From: Dechloromonas sp. HYN0024
GTDB lineage: Bacteria; Pseudomonadota; Gammaproteobacteria; Burkholderiales; Rhodocyclaceae
Length of the DNA stretch: 64,000 bases
Direction: 5' to 3'
Assembly: GCF_003441615.1 (NCBI RefSeq)
Contig: NZ_CP031842.1
Span: 496,001-560,000, forward strand
Part shown: one piece after another, positions 56,029 to 64,000 of the stretch
Layout of the letters: each line of letters starts with the position of its first letter
Numbering within the stretch: position 1 is the stretch's first letter
The notes under the pieces: model-generated
The model's database searches: none
Seen by the model: the letters and a program-made list of their open reading frames with translations, nothing else
Told to the model about the DNA's origin: nothing
Translations under genes and position numbers: made by a program

Positions 56029-56883
56029 TCAACCGATCAGGCCGAGATAGCTGCGTGTGATCGATTCGCCCCAGAAGAGGGCGATGCCGCCAGCTGCGGC
56101 AAGGTAGGGGCCAAAAGGGATCGGGACGTTGCGCCCGTGGCGGGCGGCAACGATCAGCGTGATACCAACGGCGGCACCGACCACCGAGGAGAGCAGAATG
56201 ATGGCCGGCAGCATGGACCAGCCCAGCCAGGCACCAAGGGCGGCCAGGAGTTTGAAGTCACCATAGCCCATGCCTTCCTTGCCGGTAGCCAGCTTGAACA
56301 GCCAAAAAACGCTCCACAGGGCGAGATAACCGAGCATGGCACCGACGACGGCGGACGACAGGTCGGTATAGGTTGCCCACAGATTGAAGCCGAGGCCCAG
56401 CCAGAGCAAGGGCAGGGTGATCGAGTCGGGCAGAAGCTGCGTATCAAGATCGATCGCGGCGAGTGCGATGAGCGCCCAGACCAGGGCTAGTGCGCCGGCC
56501 CCCTGAAGGGTCGGGCCAAAATGCCAGGCGACATAGGCAGAGAGCAGGCCGGTCAGTGCTTCGATAATCGGGTAGCGCAGGGAAATCGGGGCCTGGCAAG
56601 CCGAGCATTTACCCCTGAGGATCAACAGATAGCTGATCAGTGGAATGTTTTCGAGAGCGGTGATCTGGTGGCCGCAATCCGGGCAGCGCGAGCGGGGCTT
56701 GGCCAGCGACAGCGGGGCTTCTGCGGGCGGCGGTGATTCCCCACGCAAGTCGGCACATTGTGCGTGCCATTCCTGCTCCATCATTTTGGGCAGGCGGTGA
56801 ATCACCACGTTGAGGAAGCTGCCGACGCAAACGCCGAGCAGCCCAGCCACGGCGGCCAGACCGCCCAGGGTTTCGGGGAGCAT
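56029..56883 (-). CDS. pilD: Prepilin peptidase / N-methyltransferase PilD
   Basis: A 284-aa inner-membrane aspartic protease that cuts and N-methylates type IV prepilins. Two CxxC pairs (CPDC, CSAC) form the cytoplasmic zinc domain; the catalytic aspartates are in IDLDTQLLPD and GMGYGDFKLLA. The start at 56883 shares one base with the pilC stop (TGATG). It is the last gene of pilBCD; the usual next genes coaE and zapD are not here. Confidence 0.95.
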   Translation of the reverse strand: MLPETLGGLAAVAGLLGVCVGSFLNVVIHRLPKMMEQEWHAQCADLRGESPPPAEAPLSLAKPRSRCPDCGHQITALENIPLISYLLILRGKCSACQAPISLRYPIIEALTGLLSAYVAWHFGPTLQGAGALALVWALIALAAIDLDTQLLPDSITLPLLWLGLGFNLWATYTDLSSAVVGAMLGYLALWSVFWLFKLATGKEGMGYGDFKLLAALGAWLGWSMLPAIILLSSVVGAAVGITLIVAARHGRNVPIPFGPYLAAAGGIALFWGESITRSYLGLIG

Positions 56884-58109
56884 CAAACGACGGATCCAAT
56901 CTTGAAGATAGGCAGATACATGGCAACGACCATGCCGCCGATGAGCGTACCAAGAACCACCATGATGATCGGTTCCATGAGGCTGGACATGGCATCGACG
57001 GCATCGTCGACTTCCTGTTCGAAAAAGTCGGCCACCTTCGATAGCATCGAGTCGAGAGCGCCTGACTCTTCGCCAATGGAGACCATCTGGATCACCATGT
57101 TGGGGAAGATGTTGGTGTTCTGCATCGCTGTGGTCAGATTGACGCCAGTCGATACTTCGCTCTGGATCTGGCGCGTGGCGACCTTGTAGACGTGGTTGCC
57201 GGCCGCGCCACCGACCGACTCGAGGGATTCGACCAGCGGTACGCCGGCGGCGAACATGGTGGCGAGGGTGCGGGTCCAGCGCGCAATGACCGACTTGCGG
57301 ACAATATCGCCGAAAATGGGCATGCGCAGGAGCATACGATCCATCGCCATCTGGATTTTCTCGGAACGCTTCCAGCTTTCCAGGAAGGCGTACAAGCCGC
57401 CGCCGAGAATGCCGAAAATGGCCCACCAGTACGCCACGAAAAAGTCGGAAAGGGCGATGACGAAGAGGGTTGGGGCCGGCAGATCGGCACCAAAGGACTT
57501 GAACACGTCCTTGAAGGCTGGGATCACGAAGATCATGATGACGGCGGTGATGATGAAGGCGACGACAAGGACGGCAATCGGGTAGAAGAGGGCCGATTTG
57601 ATCTTGCCCTTGATGGCCAGGATCTTTTCCTTGTAGGTGGCGAGGCGGTCAAGCAGGGTATCGAGAATACCGGCCTGCTCACCGGCGGCGACCAGGTTGC
57701 AATACAGCGCATCGAACTGCAGCGGAAATTTGCGGAAAGCTTGCGACAGCGAACTGCCGGTTTCGACATCGGACTTGATATCAAGCAACAGTTTGCCGAC
57801 AGCGGGGTTGGAGTGGCCACGGCCAACGATGTCGAAGGACTGCAACAAGGGAACGCCGGATTTCATCATCGTCGCCAGCTGGCGGGTGAACAGCGAAATA
57901 TCCTTCTCGGTTATCGTGCCACCGGTCTTGAAGCGAACTTTCTTGACCTTGGCGTTGGTCACGCCCTGTCGACGCAGCATCGTTTGCACGACCGATTCGC
58001 TGGCCACGCGCATTTCGCCACGTACGGTTTTGCCGTCTTTATTCTTGCCTTCCCAGAGGAAAGTGCTTTCCTTGACTGCCGAGGCCCTATTTCTTGCGGC
58101 GGTAGCCAT
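56883..58109 (-). CDS. pilC: Type IV pilus inner-membrane platform protein PilC
   Basis: A 408-aa GspF-family protein. Two homologous GspF domains (about 75-197 and 278-400) each end in membrane helices; typical text is FTRQLATMMKSGVPLLQSFDIVGRG and WTRTLATMFAAGVPLVESLESVGGAAGN. It couples PilB motor action to pilus assembly. It lies 15 bp after pilB. Confidence 0.96.
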   Translation of the reverse strand: MATAARNRASAVKESTFLWEGKNKDGKTVRGEMRVASESVVQTMLRRQGVTNAKVKKVRFKTGGTITEKDISLFTRQLATMMKSGVPLLQSFDIVGRGHSNPAVGKLLLDIKSDVETGSSLSQAFRKFPLQFDALYCNLVAAGEQAGILDTLLDRLATYKEKILAIKGKIKSALFYPIAVLVVAFIITAVIMIFVIPAFKDVFKSFGADLPAPTLFVIALSDFFVAYWWAIFGILGGGLYAFLESWKRSEKIQMAMDRMLLRMPIFGDIVRKSVIARWTRTLATMFAAGVPLVESLESVGGAAGNHVYKVATRQIQSEVSTGVNLTTAMQNTNIFPNMVIQMVSIGEESGALDSMLSKVADFFEQEVDDAVDAMSSLMEPIIMVVLGTLIGGMVVAMYLPIFKIGSVV

Positions 58110-58124
58110 ATATTTTCCTTTTCA

Positions 58125-59840
58125 TTAGGCGTTGGTGGTGCTCAACACTTCGTCAAGCGACGTCATGCCTTGTTTGACCTTCAATAAACCAGATTCGCGT
58201 AGATCCTTGATGCCTTCGTCCTTGGCCTGTTTCGCCAGATCAAGGGCAGAGGCGCCCGACAAAATCTGCCGTTGCATGGCCTCGGAAATCGGCATTACCT
58301 GATAGATGCCGACGCGGCCCTTGTAGCCTGTTCCTTTGCAGCGTTCACAGCCGCCCGGGCCATACAGGGTCCACGAGCCATCGAGATCGGCCTGTTTGTA
58401 CCCGGCATCAAGGAGAGCCTGCTCGGGGACGGTGATCGGCTTCTTGCAGGTGCACAGCCGGCGGGCCAGACGCTGCGCGGTAATGAGTAGAACGCTGGAG
58501 GCGATGTTGAACATGGGGACGCCCATGTTCATCAGGCGGGTAAGCGTTTGTGGCGCATCATTGGTATGCAGCGTGGACAACACGAGGTGACCGGTCTGGG
58601 CGGCCTTGATCGAAATCTCGGCGGTTTCCAGATCGCGGATTTCGCCCACCATGATGATGTCGGGATCCTGGCGCAGGAAGGCTTTAAGCGCGACCGGGAA
58701 GGTCAGTCCGGCGCGATCATCGACATTCACCTGGTTGACGCCGGGCAGATTGATTTCGGCCGGGTCCTCAGCGGTGGAAATGTTGATGCCGTCCTTGTTC
58801 AGGATATTCAGGCAGGTATAGAGCGACACCGTCTTGCCCGAGCCGGTCGGGCCGGTGACCAGGATCATGCCGTAGGGCCGGGCGATGGCTTCCATCAGCA
58901 CGGCCTTTTGTTCCGGCTCGTAACCGAGCGCCTCGATGCCCAAGGTGGCCGAAGTCGGGTCAAGAATCCGCATGACGATTTTTTCGCCCTGCAAGGTCGG
59001 TAGGGTGCTGACCCGGAAATCGATGGCGCGACTCTTGGATAGCACAAGACGCATGCGTCCATCTTGCGGTACCCGCTTTTCGGCAATGTTCAGCCGGGAA
59101 ATGACCTTGATGCGCGAGGCGATCTTTTCCTTGATGGCGAGCGGCGGCGTCGCCACTTCGCGCAGGATGCCGTCTACCCGGAAACGGATACGGTAGAACT
59201 TTTCGTAGGGCTCGAAATGGATGTCAGAGGCGCCATCGTTGATGGCGTCGAGCAACATTTTCTGGATAAATTTGACGACGGGCGCATCGTCAATGTCCTG
59301 GCCTGCCGCATCATCGACCTTGGCCGCAGCTTCCTCGTCGAGAAAGTCGAGATTGATGTCTTCGCTGGTGAAATTCTTGAGGGCATCGGCTGCCGATTCG
59401 GAATATTTGGCGACGAGTGGTGCCAGTTTTGATTGCTCGACGACGATCGGATCTACCGCCAATCCGGTCTGAAAGCGGATTTCGTCGAGGGCGCGCAGAT
59501 TGGTCGGATCGGCGATAGCGACCGACAGGCGGTTGCCACGCTTGTTAAGCGGGATAACCTTGTGCGTGAAAATAAGTTTCCGGTCGATGGCATCGGTCGG
59601 GATGTGCGCCTCGTCGAAGGCAGCGAGATCGAGCAAGGGATAACCGAAGGTGTCGGCTACGAAGCGGGCGATATCCAGCGCGCCAGCCTTCTGGCTGATG
59701 ATGATCTGCTCAATCAATGAAGTCTTGGCGCTATGGGCTTGAGCCAGTAGCTGTTCTGCCTCAGCCTCCTTGAGTTGCCCGGCCTGTACGAGCGCTCGTG
59801 CCAGGCCGCCGAGTGGAGGATTTTGAGGTGTTGCTGCCAT
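58125..59840 (-). CDS. pilB: Type IV pilus assembly ATPase PilB
   Basis: A 571-aa hexameric ATPase that powers pilus extension. An N-terminal GspE-N domain (about 50-150) is followed by the ATPase core with Walker A GPTGSGKT (Lys336), [11 protein letters not shown] (His box) and [10 protein letters not shown] (Walker B region). Four cysteines (RLCTCKKP and GGCERCKG) form the zinc site. The start at 59840 gives [11 protein letters not shown]; upstream in-frame codons to 59942 are not conserved-looking. Confidence 0.95.
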   Translation of the reverse strand: MAATPQNPPLGGLARALVQAGQLKEAEAEQLLAQAHSAKTSLIEQIIISQKAGALDIARFVADTFGYPLLDLAAFDEAHIPTDAIDRKLIFTHKVIPLNKRGNRLSVAIADPTNLRALDEIRFQTGLAVDPIVVEQSKLAPLVAKYSESAADALKNFTSEDINLDFLDEEAAAKVDDAAGQDIDDAPVVKFIQKMLLDAINDGASDIHFEPYEKFYRIRFRVDGILREVATPPLAIKEKIASRIKVISRLNIAEKRVPQDGRMRLVLSKSRAIDFRVSTLPTLQGEKIVMRILDPTSATLGIEALGYEPEQKAVLMEAIARPYGMILVTGPTGSGKTVSLYTCLNILNKDGINISTAEDPAEINLPGVNQVNVDDRAGLTFPVALKAFLRQDPDIIMVGEIRDLETAEISIKAAQTGHLVLSTLHTNDAPQTLTRLMNMGVPMFNIASSVLLITAQRLARRLCTCKKPITVPEQALLDAGYKQADLDGSWTLYGPGGCERCKGTGYKGRVGIYQVMPISEAMQRQILSGASALDLAKQAKDEGIKDLRESGLLKVKQGMTSLDEVLSTTNA

Positions 59841-60075
59841 TGATTGATATGGAATGCCGATTAGATCACCTGATGATGCTACGCAGGCGCGCGTTTGTAA
59901 AGGACAGGTCAGCGTCAGTCGGCCTGTTTCGCAACTAAGCAAAGATGAAATTGCGCTGGTTTGAGCTTTTCGGCGTGATGCGATGCCGAGCGCGGCCCGG
60001 ATTTTTGGGGCAGGTGCTGGCTAAGGGCCGCTGGTCAGACATCTTGTATTGCCCTCCCCGCTGGTGGGATGGGTG

Positions 60076-61347
60076 TTACGTGGCGTCTGGCCGAAAGAGG
60101 CGGACGGTGACGACACTCCTGTCCTGCGTTTGGAGTATCTCGACAGCGATGCCGGCCAGCTTGATGCTGGTACCCGATTCGGGAATGTCCTGGAAGTGTT
60201 CAAGAATCAGGCCGTTCAGGGTTTTCGGGCCATCTGTCGGGAAGTCCAGGCCGAGGGTCCGGTTCAGGTCGCGCAGGGCTCTGGCCCCTTCGACAATGGC
60301 ATCGCCGGCCGGCGACCAGCCCAGTTCATGGCCAAGGCCGGGGACGGTAGTTGTGAAATCGCCGACGAACTCTTCAATGATGTCCTCTAGCGTCAACAGG
60401 CCAAGGATTTCGCCATATTCGTCGACCACAAAGCCGATGCGCTGGCGGTTTTCCTGGAAAAAGGCGAGTTGCGAGAAAACCGGGGTGCCCGGGGCGATGT
60501 AATAGGGCGACTGCAGTTGCTCAAGTAGCCCCGCTTCGTCAAAGTCGGGGTCGCCCAGGCTGGCAAGCAGGCGACGTACCGGCAGGATGCCGATCAGTTG
60601 ATCGAGTGATTCGCGGCAGACCGGCAACCGGCTGTGATGGCTGGTGGTGAGTTGAGCGCGGACGTCTTCCCAGGGCTGGTCAAGATCGAGAATCTCGATG
60701 TGGCCGCGTGGCGTCATTACATCTTCAACAGTAATACTGTTCAGTTCGAACAGGCTAGACAGGATCGCGTGGTGCTTTTTCGGCATGAGATGGGCCGACT
60801 CAAGAACCAGGCTGCGGAGTTCTTCGGGGGACAGCTTGGTTTCTTCGTGCATGCTGCCGGGTGCGAGGCGAATGGCTTTGAGCAGGGCGGTGACGAAGAG
60901 ATTGACGAACCAGATGATCGGGTAGGCCAGACGCAGGAGCGGGGTCAGCACATAGCTGAGGATGGGGGCCAGGCGGTCGGCATGCGTTGCGCAGATGACC
61001 TTGGGTGAGATCTCGGCGACGACGAGCAGGGCAAAGGTGATGCACAGGGTGCCGATTTCCAGGGCGTATTTGGAATCGCCGAACAGGGCCAGGGCGATAT
61101 AGCCGGTCAGTGTCGCTGCAGCCGCGTTGAACAGCGTGTTGCCGAGGAGAATCAGGCCAAGCAGCTTGTCGGTCTGGCCGAGCAAGGCGAGGGTCAGTTT
61201 GGCGCCGCGATGGCCGTTCTGGGCAGCGTGCCGCAGGCGGTAGCGGTTGGCAGCCATCATCGCGGTTTCAGAACCGGAGAAAATGCCAGACAGGATAAGG
61301 AGCACGAACAGCGCCCCGAGCATGGCGGATAACGGCAGGTCAGTCAT
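60076..61347 (-). CDS. CNNM/CorC-type membrane protein with CBS domains
   Basis: A 423-aa protein of the HlyC/CorC (YfjD/CorB) family, linked to magnesium and cobalt handling. An N-terminal DUF21/CNNM membrane domain (about 1-190, with FSGSETAMMAANRYRL and EISPKVI) precedes two CBS domains (about 205-330; VEDVMTPRGHIEIL, DEYGEILGLLTLEDIIEE) and a C-terminal CorC_HlyC domain. It lies 9 bp downstream of ypjD, the pair conserved beside ffh in many proteobacteria. Confidence 0.92.
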   Translation of the reverse strand: MTDLPLSAMLGALFVLLILSGIFSGSETAMMAANRYRLRHAAQNGHRGAKLTLALLGQTDKLLGLILLGNTLFNAAAATLTGYIALALFGDSKYALEIGTLCITFALLVVAEISPKVICATHADRLAPILSYVLTPLLRLAYPIIWFVNLFVTALLKAIRLAPGSMHEETKLSPEELRSLVLESAHLMPKKHHAILSSLFELNSITVEDVMTPRGHIEILDLDQPWEDVRAQLTTSHHSRLPVCRESLDQLIGILPVRRLLASLGDPDFDEAGLLEQLQSPYYIAPGTPVFSQLAFFQENRQRIGFVVDEYGEILGLLTLEDIIEEFVGDFTTTVPGLGHELGWSPAGDAIVEGARALRDLNRTLGLDFPTDGPKTLNGLILEHFQDIPESGTSIKLAGIAVEILQTQDRSVVTVRLFRPDAT

Positions 61348-61356
61348 GGAAAATGA

Positions 61357-62196
61357 TCAGAATCGACCCAGGATGACTTCGGCAACGAAGCGACTGCCAA
61401 CGTAGGCCAGAATCAGGAGCGCGAATCCGGCCAGGGTCCACCGCAAGGCGCGTTTGCCGCGCCAGCCCCAGGCGTGGCGGCCGATTAGCAGGGTGGCGAA
61501 GATGCCCCATGAGGCAAAGGCAAACAGGGTCTTGTGATCGACGGTAAGCGGTTTGCCGAATAGCTCTTCAGAGAAAAGCACGCCGCTGCCCACAGTCAGG
61601 GTGAGCAGAATGAAGCCGATCAGCAACATGCGGAACAGCAGTTTTTCCATGGTCAGCAGCGGTGGCAGGCTGCCCAGGCTGCGTTTGACCGAACGTTTGT
61701 GCAGGGCGTTTTCGGTAAAGCCCATGAAAATTGCGTGCAGCGCTGACAGGGTGAGGAGGCTGTAAGCCAGCATGGCGGCCAGGAAGTGCAGCTTGAAGCC
61801 GGTGGCACTGGCATTCGCTACCAGGTGGACATTGGGGAAAAACACCGGAAGTGCCGCGCATACTGCAGCCAGCGGCAGAACCATGGGTTGCATGCCTTCC
61901 ATGCGGGCCATGAAGCTTTCCAGCCAATAAATGAGGACAGCCAGCCACATCATCAGCGAGAGGGCGAAGCTGAACGAGAAGCGCATGCCGACATCGGCGA
62001 ACAGGGCATCGTAGAGCCCGACAGCATGAATGACCAAGGCTGCGGCAATGGCAATGCGCTCCCAGGTTTGCATGGGGCAGGCGACGCACTGGTTCTCGCC
62101 CTCGCGCCAGCGAGTGTTCCAGAAATGGAAACCGAGCGCGCCATATAGCAGGGCGGCGAGAATGTGCGGCAGAAGCTGAATTACAATATCAACCAT
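61357..62196 (-). CDS. ypjD: YpjD-type inner-membrane protein, CcsA-like
   Basis: A 279-aa protein with about eight membrane helices of the cytochrome c assembly (CcsA/HemX-like) family. It shows the related MLAYSLLTLSALHAI and a C-terminal DHKTLFAFASWGIF with conserved His, but no full WWD motif is seen. In E. coli the homologue is linked to metal transport with CorB. It heads the ypjD-corB operon and is divergent from ffh. Confidence 0.88.
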   Translation of the reverse strand: MVDIVIQLLPHILAALLYGALGFHFWNTRWREGENQCVACPMQTWERIAIAAALVIHAVGLYDALFADVGMRFSFSFALSLMMWLAVLIYWLESFMARMEGMQPMVLPLAAVCAALPVFFPNVHLVANASATGFKLHFLAAMLAYSLLTLSALHAIFMGFTENALHKRSVKRSLGSLPPLLTMEKLLFRMLLIGFILLTLTVGSGVLFSEELFGKPLTVDHKTLFAFASWGIFATLLIGRHAWGWRGKRALRWTLAGFALLILAYVGSRFVAEVILGRF

Positions 62197-62225
62197 CCTT
62201 AGATTCTACTAGAAGCCCAACTGAC

Positions 62226-63584
62226 ATGCTCGATAACCTGACCAATCGCCTTGCTCGCGTCATGAAGACGCTCAAGGGCGAAGCTCGCCTGACCGAAGCC
62301 AACATTTCCGATGCCTTGCGCGAAGTGCGTATGGCCCTTCTGGAGGCCGATGTGGCCTTGCCGGTGGTCAAGGATTTTATCGCGGCGGTCAAGGAAAAGG
62401 CCGTCGGCGAGGCGGTCATCGGTTCGCTGAGTCCCGGTCAGGCTCTGATTGGCGTTGTCCACGCCGAACTGACCAAGATCATGGGCGATGCCCATGAGGG
62501 GATCAATTTCAATACGCAGCCGCCGGCCATTGTGCTGATGGCTGGTTTGCAGGGCGCTGGCAAGACAACGACGGTCGGCAAACTAGGTAAGTTTCTCAAG
62601 GAAAACCATAAGAAGAAGGTGCTGGTGGTCTCCTGTGACGTCTATCGTCCGGCCGCTATCGAGCAGTTGAAGTCAGTCGCCGGGCAGGCCGGGGTTGATT
62701 TCTTCCCGTCAACTGTCGGCGAGAAGCCTGAGGCGATTGCTCTGGCCGCTGTCGACTGGGCCAAGCGCCATTATCATGATGTTCTGCTTGTCGATACGGC
62801 TGGTCGTCTGGCCGTCGATGAGGAAATGATGGCCGAAATCAAGCGGCTGCATGCGGCGATCAATCCGATTGAAACACTGTTCGTCGTCGACGCCATGCTT
62901 GGTCAGGATGCGGTCAATACCGCCAAGTCCTTCAACGAGGCCTTGCCGCTGACCGGGGTCGTGCTGACCAAGCTGGACGGTGACGCGCGTGGTGGTGCAG
63001 CCCTGTCGGTGCGCCACATTACCGGCAAGCCGATCAAGTTCTCCGGGGTTGGCGAAAAGTTGACCGGTCTCGAGGCTTTCCATCCTGAGCGGATGGCCTC
63101 GCGCATCCTCGGCATGGGTGACGTGCTCTCGCTGATCGAGGATGCCAGGAAGGGGCTGGATGAAGAGAAGGCCATGGCCTTCGCCAAGAAGCTCAAATCC
63201 GGCAAGGGTTTCGACCTCAATGACTTCAAGGAGCAGATCGCCCAGATGCGCAACATGGGCGGGCTGTCGGCGATGATGGACAAGATGCCGGCGCAGATTG
63301 CCCAGATGGCCGGGCAGATGCCAGCTGGTGCCGAGAACAAGATGGTTGGCCGGGTTGAGGGCATCATCAATTCCATGACGCCGCTTGAGCGGTCCAAGCC
63401 GGAACTGATCAAGGCCAGCCGCAAGCGCCGCATTGCAATGGGGGCGGGCGTTCAGGTGCAGGAAGTCAATCGCCTGCTCAATCAGTTCGAGCAATCGCAG
63501 AAAATGATGAAGATGATGAGCAAGGGCGGCATCGGCAAGCTGATGCGCGGCATGAAAGGCATGCTGCCCGGCATGGGCCGCTGA
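62226..63584 (+). CDS. ffh: Signal recognition particle protein Ffh
   Basis: A 452-aa GTPase that recognises signal sequences co-translationally and docks with FtsY. The N domain (1-85), the G domain with GLQGAGKTTT, DTAGRLAVDEE and TKLDGDARGG, and the Met-rich M domain (about 300-452, ending MMKMMSKGGIGKLMRGMKGMLPGM) are all visible. It is only 29 bp from divergent ypjD. Its RNA partner gene (ffs) is not in the window. Confidence 0.98.
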   Translation: MLDNLTNRLARVMKTLKGEARLTEANISDALREVRMALLEADVALPVVKDFIAAVKEKAVGEAVIGSLSPGQALIGVVHAELTKIMGDAHEGINFNTQPPAIVLMAGLQGAGKTTTVGKLGKFLKENHKKKVLVVSCDVYRPAAIEQLKSVAGQAGVDFFPSTVGEKPEAIALAAVDWAKRHYHDVLLVDTAGRLAVDEEMMAEIKRLHAAINPIETLFVVDAMLGQDAVNTAKSFNEALPLTGVVLTKLDGDARGGAALSVRHITGKPIKFSGVGEKLTGLEAFHPERMASRILGMGDVLSLIEDARKGLDEEKAMAFAKKLKSGKGFDLNDFKEQIAQMRNMGGLSAMMDKMPAQIAQMAGQMPAGAENKMVGRVEGIINSMTPLERSKPELIKASRKRRIAMGAGVQVQEVNRLLNQFEQSQKMMKMMSKGGIGKLMRGMKGMLPGMGR

Positions 63585-64000
63585 TCAGGGGTTCAGCGTC
63601 AGGCGGGCCGGGCTGTCGTAGTGCCACTGGTTCTGCCAGGCGGCGCGAACCATGTTGGGGTATTCCGGCTTGCCCAGGCTGCCGTTATAGCGGCCTAGGG
63701 CGCGGAAGAGATCGCCTTTTTCGATATCCAGATAGTGGCGCAGGATAGTGCACCCATAGCGCAAGCTGGTGCGCAGGTCGAATAGCGAGTCATCCGTCCG
63801 GCCGATCAGTTTGACCCAGAACGGCATGACCTGCATATAGCCGCGTGCCCCAGCCGAGGATACGGCGTATTTGCGGAAGCCGGACTCGACCTGGATCACG
63901 CCGAGCACCAGTTGCGGGTCAAGCCCGGCCCGTGTCGCTTCGTAATGCACGCTGCGTAGCAGGTCGATGCGGTAGTCCCGGTTGGGGATGCGCTTTTCCA
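63585..64000 (-). CDS. Lytic transglycosylase (SLT domain), 5'-partial
   Basis: The frame remains open to base 64000, so the N-terminus lies outside. The visible 138 residues are an SLT-type murein transglycosylase: catalytic Glu in VIQVESGFRKYAVSS, GYMQVMPFW and RYNGSLGKPEYPN. It cuts glycan strands between MurNAc and GlcNAc. The stop abuts the ffh stop, convergent with no gap. Confidence 0.9.
   Translation of the reverse strand, partial: EKRIPNRDYRIDLLRSVHYEATRAGLDPQLVLGVIQVESGFRKYAVSSAGARGYMQVMPFWVKLIGRTDDSLFDLRTSLRYGCTILRHYLDIEKGDLFRALGRYNGSLGKPEYPNMVRAAWQNQWHYDSPARLTLNP

Noticed and set aside
56884..57426. Long N-terminal extension of PilD
   Set aside because: It lies wholly within pilC in another frame, is rich in Arg and His, and PilD proteins start at MLPETLGG; the TGATG overlap sets the start.

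Overview
The window looks like chromosomal DNA of a GC-rich betaproteobacterium, most likely a Rhodocyclaceae (Dechloromonas/Azonexus-like) species. This is inferred from gene content and neighbourhoods: apbC-dcd-Orn/Lys/Arg decarboxylase, envC-ctpA-moeB divergent from rhodanese-grxC-secB-gpsA, argB-pyrimidine nucleotidase-slmA, cytochrome c4/engB-hemB, and ypjD-corB/ffh. Nearly every base belongs to intact, tightly packed protein genes. I found no rRNA, tRNA, insertion sequence, prophage or CRISPR array. Two genes run off the ends: dabA at base 1 and a lytic transglycosylase at base 64000.

Bases 1-9.5 kb hold the most distinctive region. A four-gene, translationally coupled operon encodes the carbonic-anhydrase-like DabA and three different complex-I/Mrp-type membrane subunits (a DabB/NuoL-like one and two NuoM-like ones). 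It converges on a sulP-yjdM pair. SulP could be an anion or bicarbonate carrier, so this may be an inorganic-carbon uptake locus. A small ribbon-helix-helix regulator with direct repeats upstream and a small membrane protein follow, and then a 415-bp non-coding stretch with several DnaA-box-like sequences.

9.9-22.9 kb: metG, an orphan OmpR-type response regulator, apbC, dcd, a PLP-dependent amino-acid decarboxylase, the compact thyA-pgi-folA operon, an unrecognised 516-aa protein with a PilZ-like motif pair, and darP(yjgA)-mog. 22.9-30 kb: pmbA and a TRAP transporter whose binding protein is separated from its membrane subunits by dps, fpr and a LysR regulator (FinR-like). 30-34.4 kb: histidine phosphatase, glyA, nrdR, ribD, and moeB, which overlaps ribD tail to tail.

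34.4-43.9 kb: envC-ctpA-small protein-moeB on the minus strand, and divergent from it an ArsR regulator with the SqrR/BigR cysteine spacing, a membrane rhodanese, grxC, secB, an SH3 protein and gpsA. Then come trmL, comF, bioB and bioC. 44-51.9 kb: msrPQ (repair of oxidised periplasmic methionine), a CBS-HDOD pair, a dihaem cytochrome c, engB, hemB, slmA, a pyrimidine nucleotidase and argB.

52-64 kb: fmdB-DUF502-aspS-secreted barnase-type RNase-barstar-nudB in one run, the type IV pilus genes pilB-pilC-pilD, ypjD-corB, ffh and the partial transglycosylase. The main candidates for unusual biology are the multi-subunit DAB operon, the persulfide-sensor-like ArsR/rhodanese pair, the chromosomal barnase/barstar pair, the DnaA-box cluster and the PilZ-like protein. 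All functions are read from sequence and family knowledge; no database search was run.
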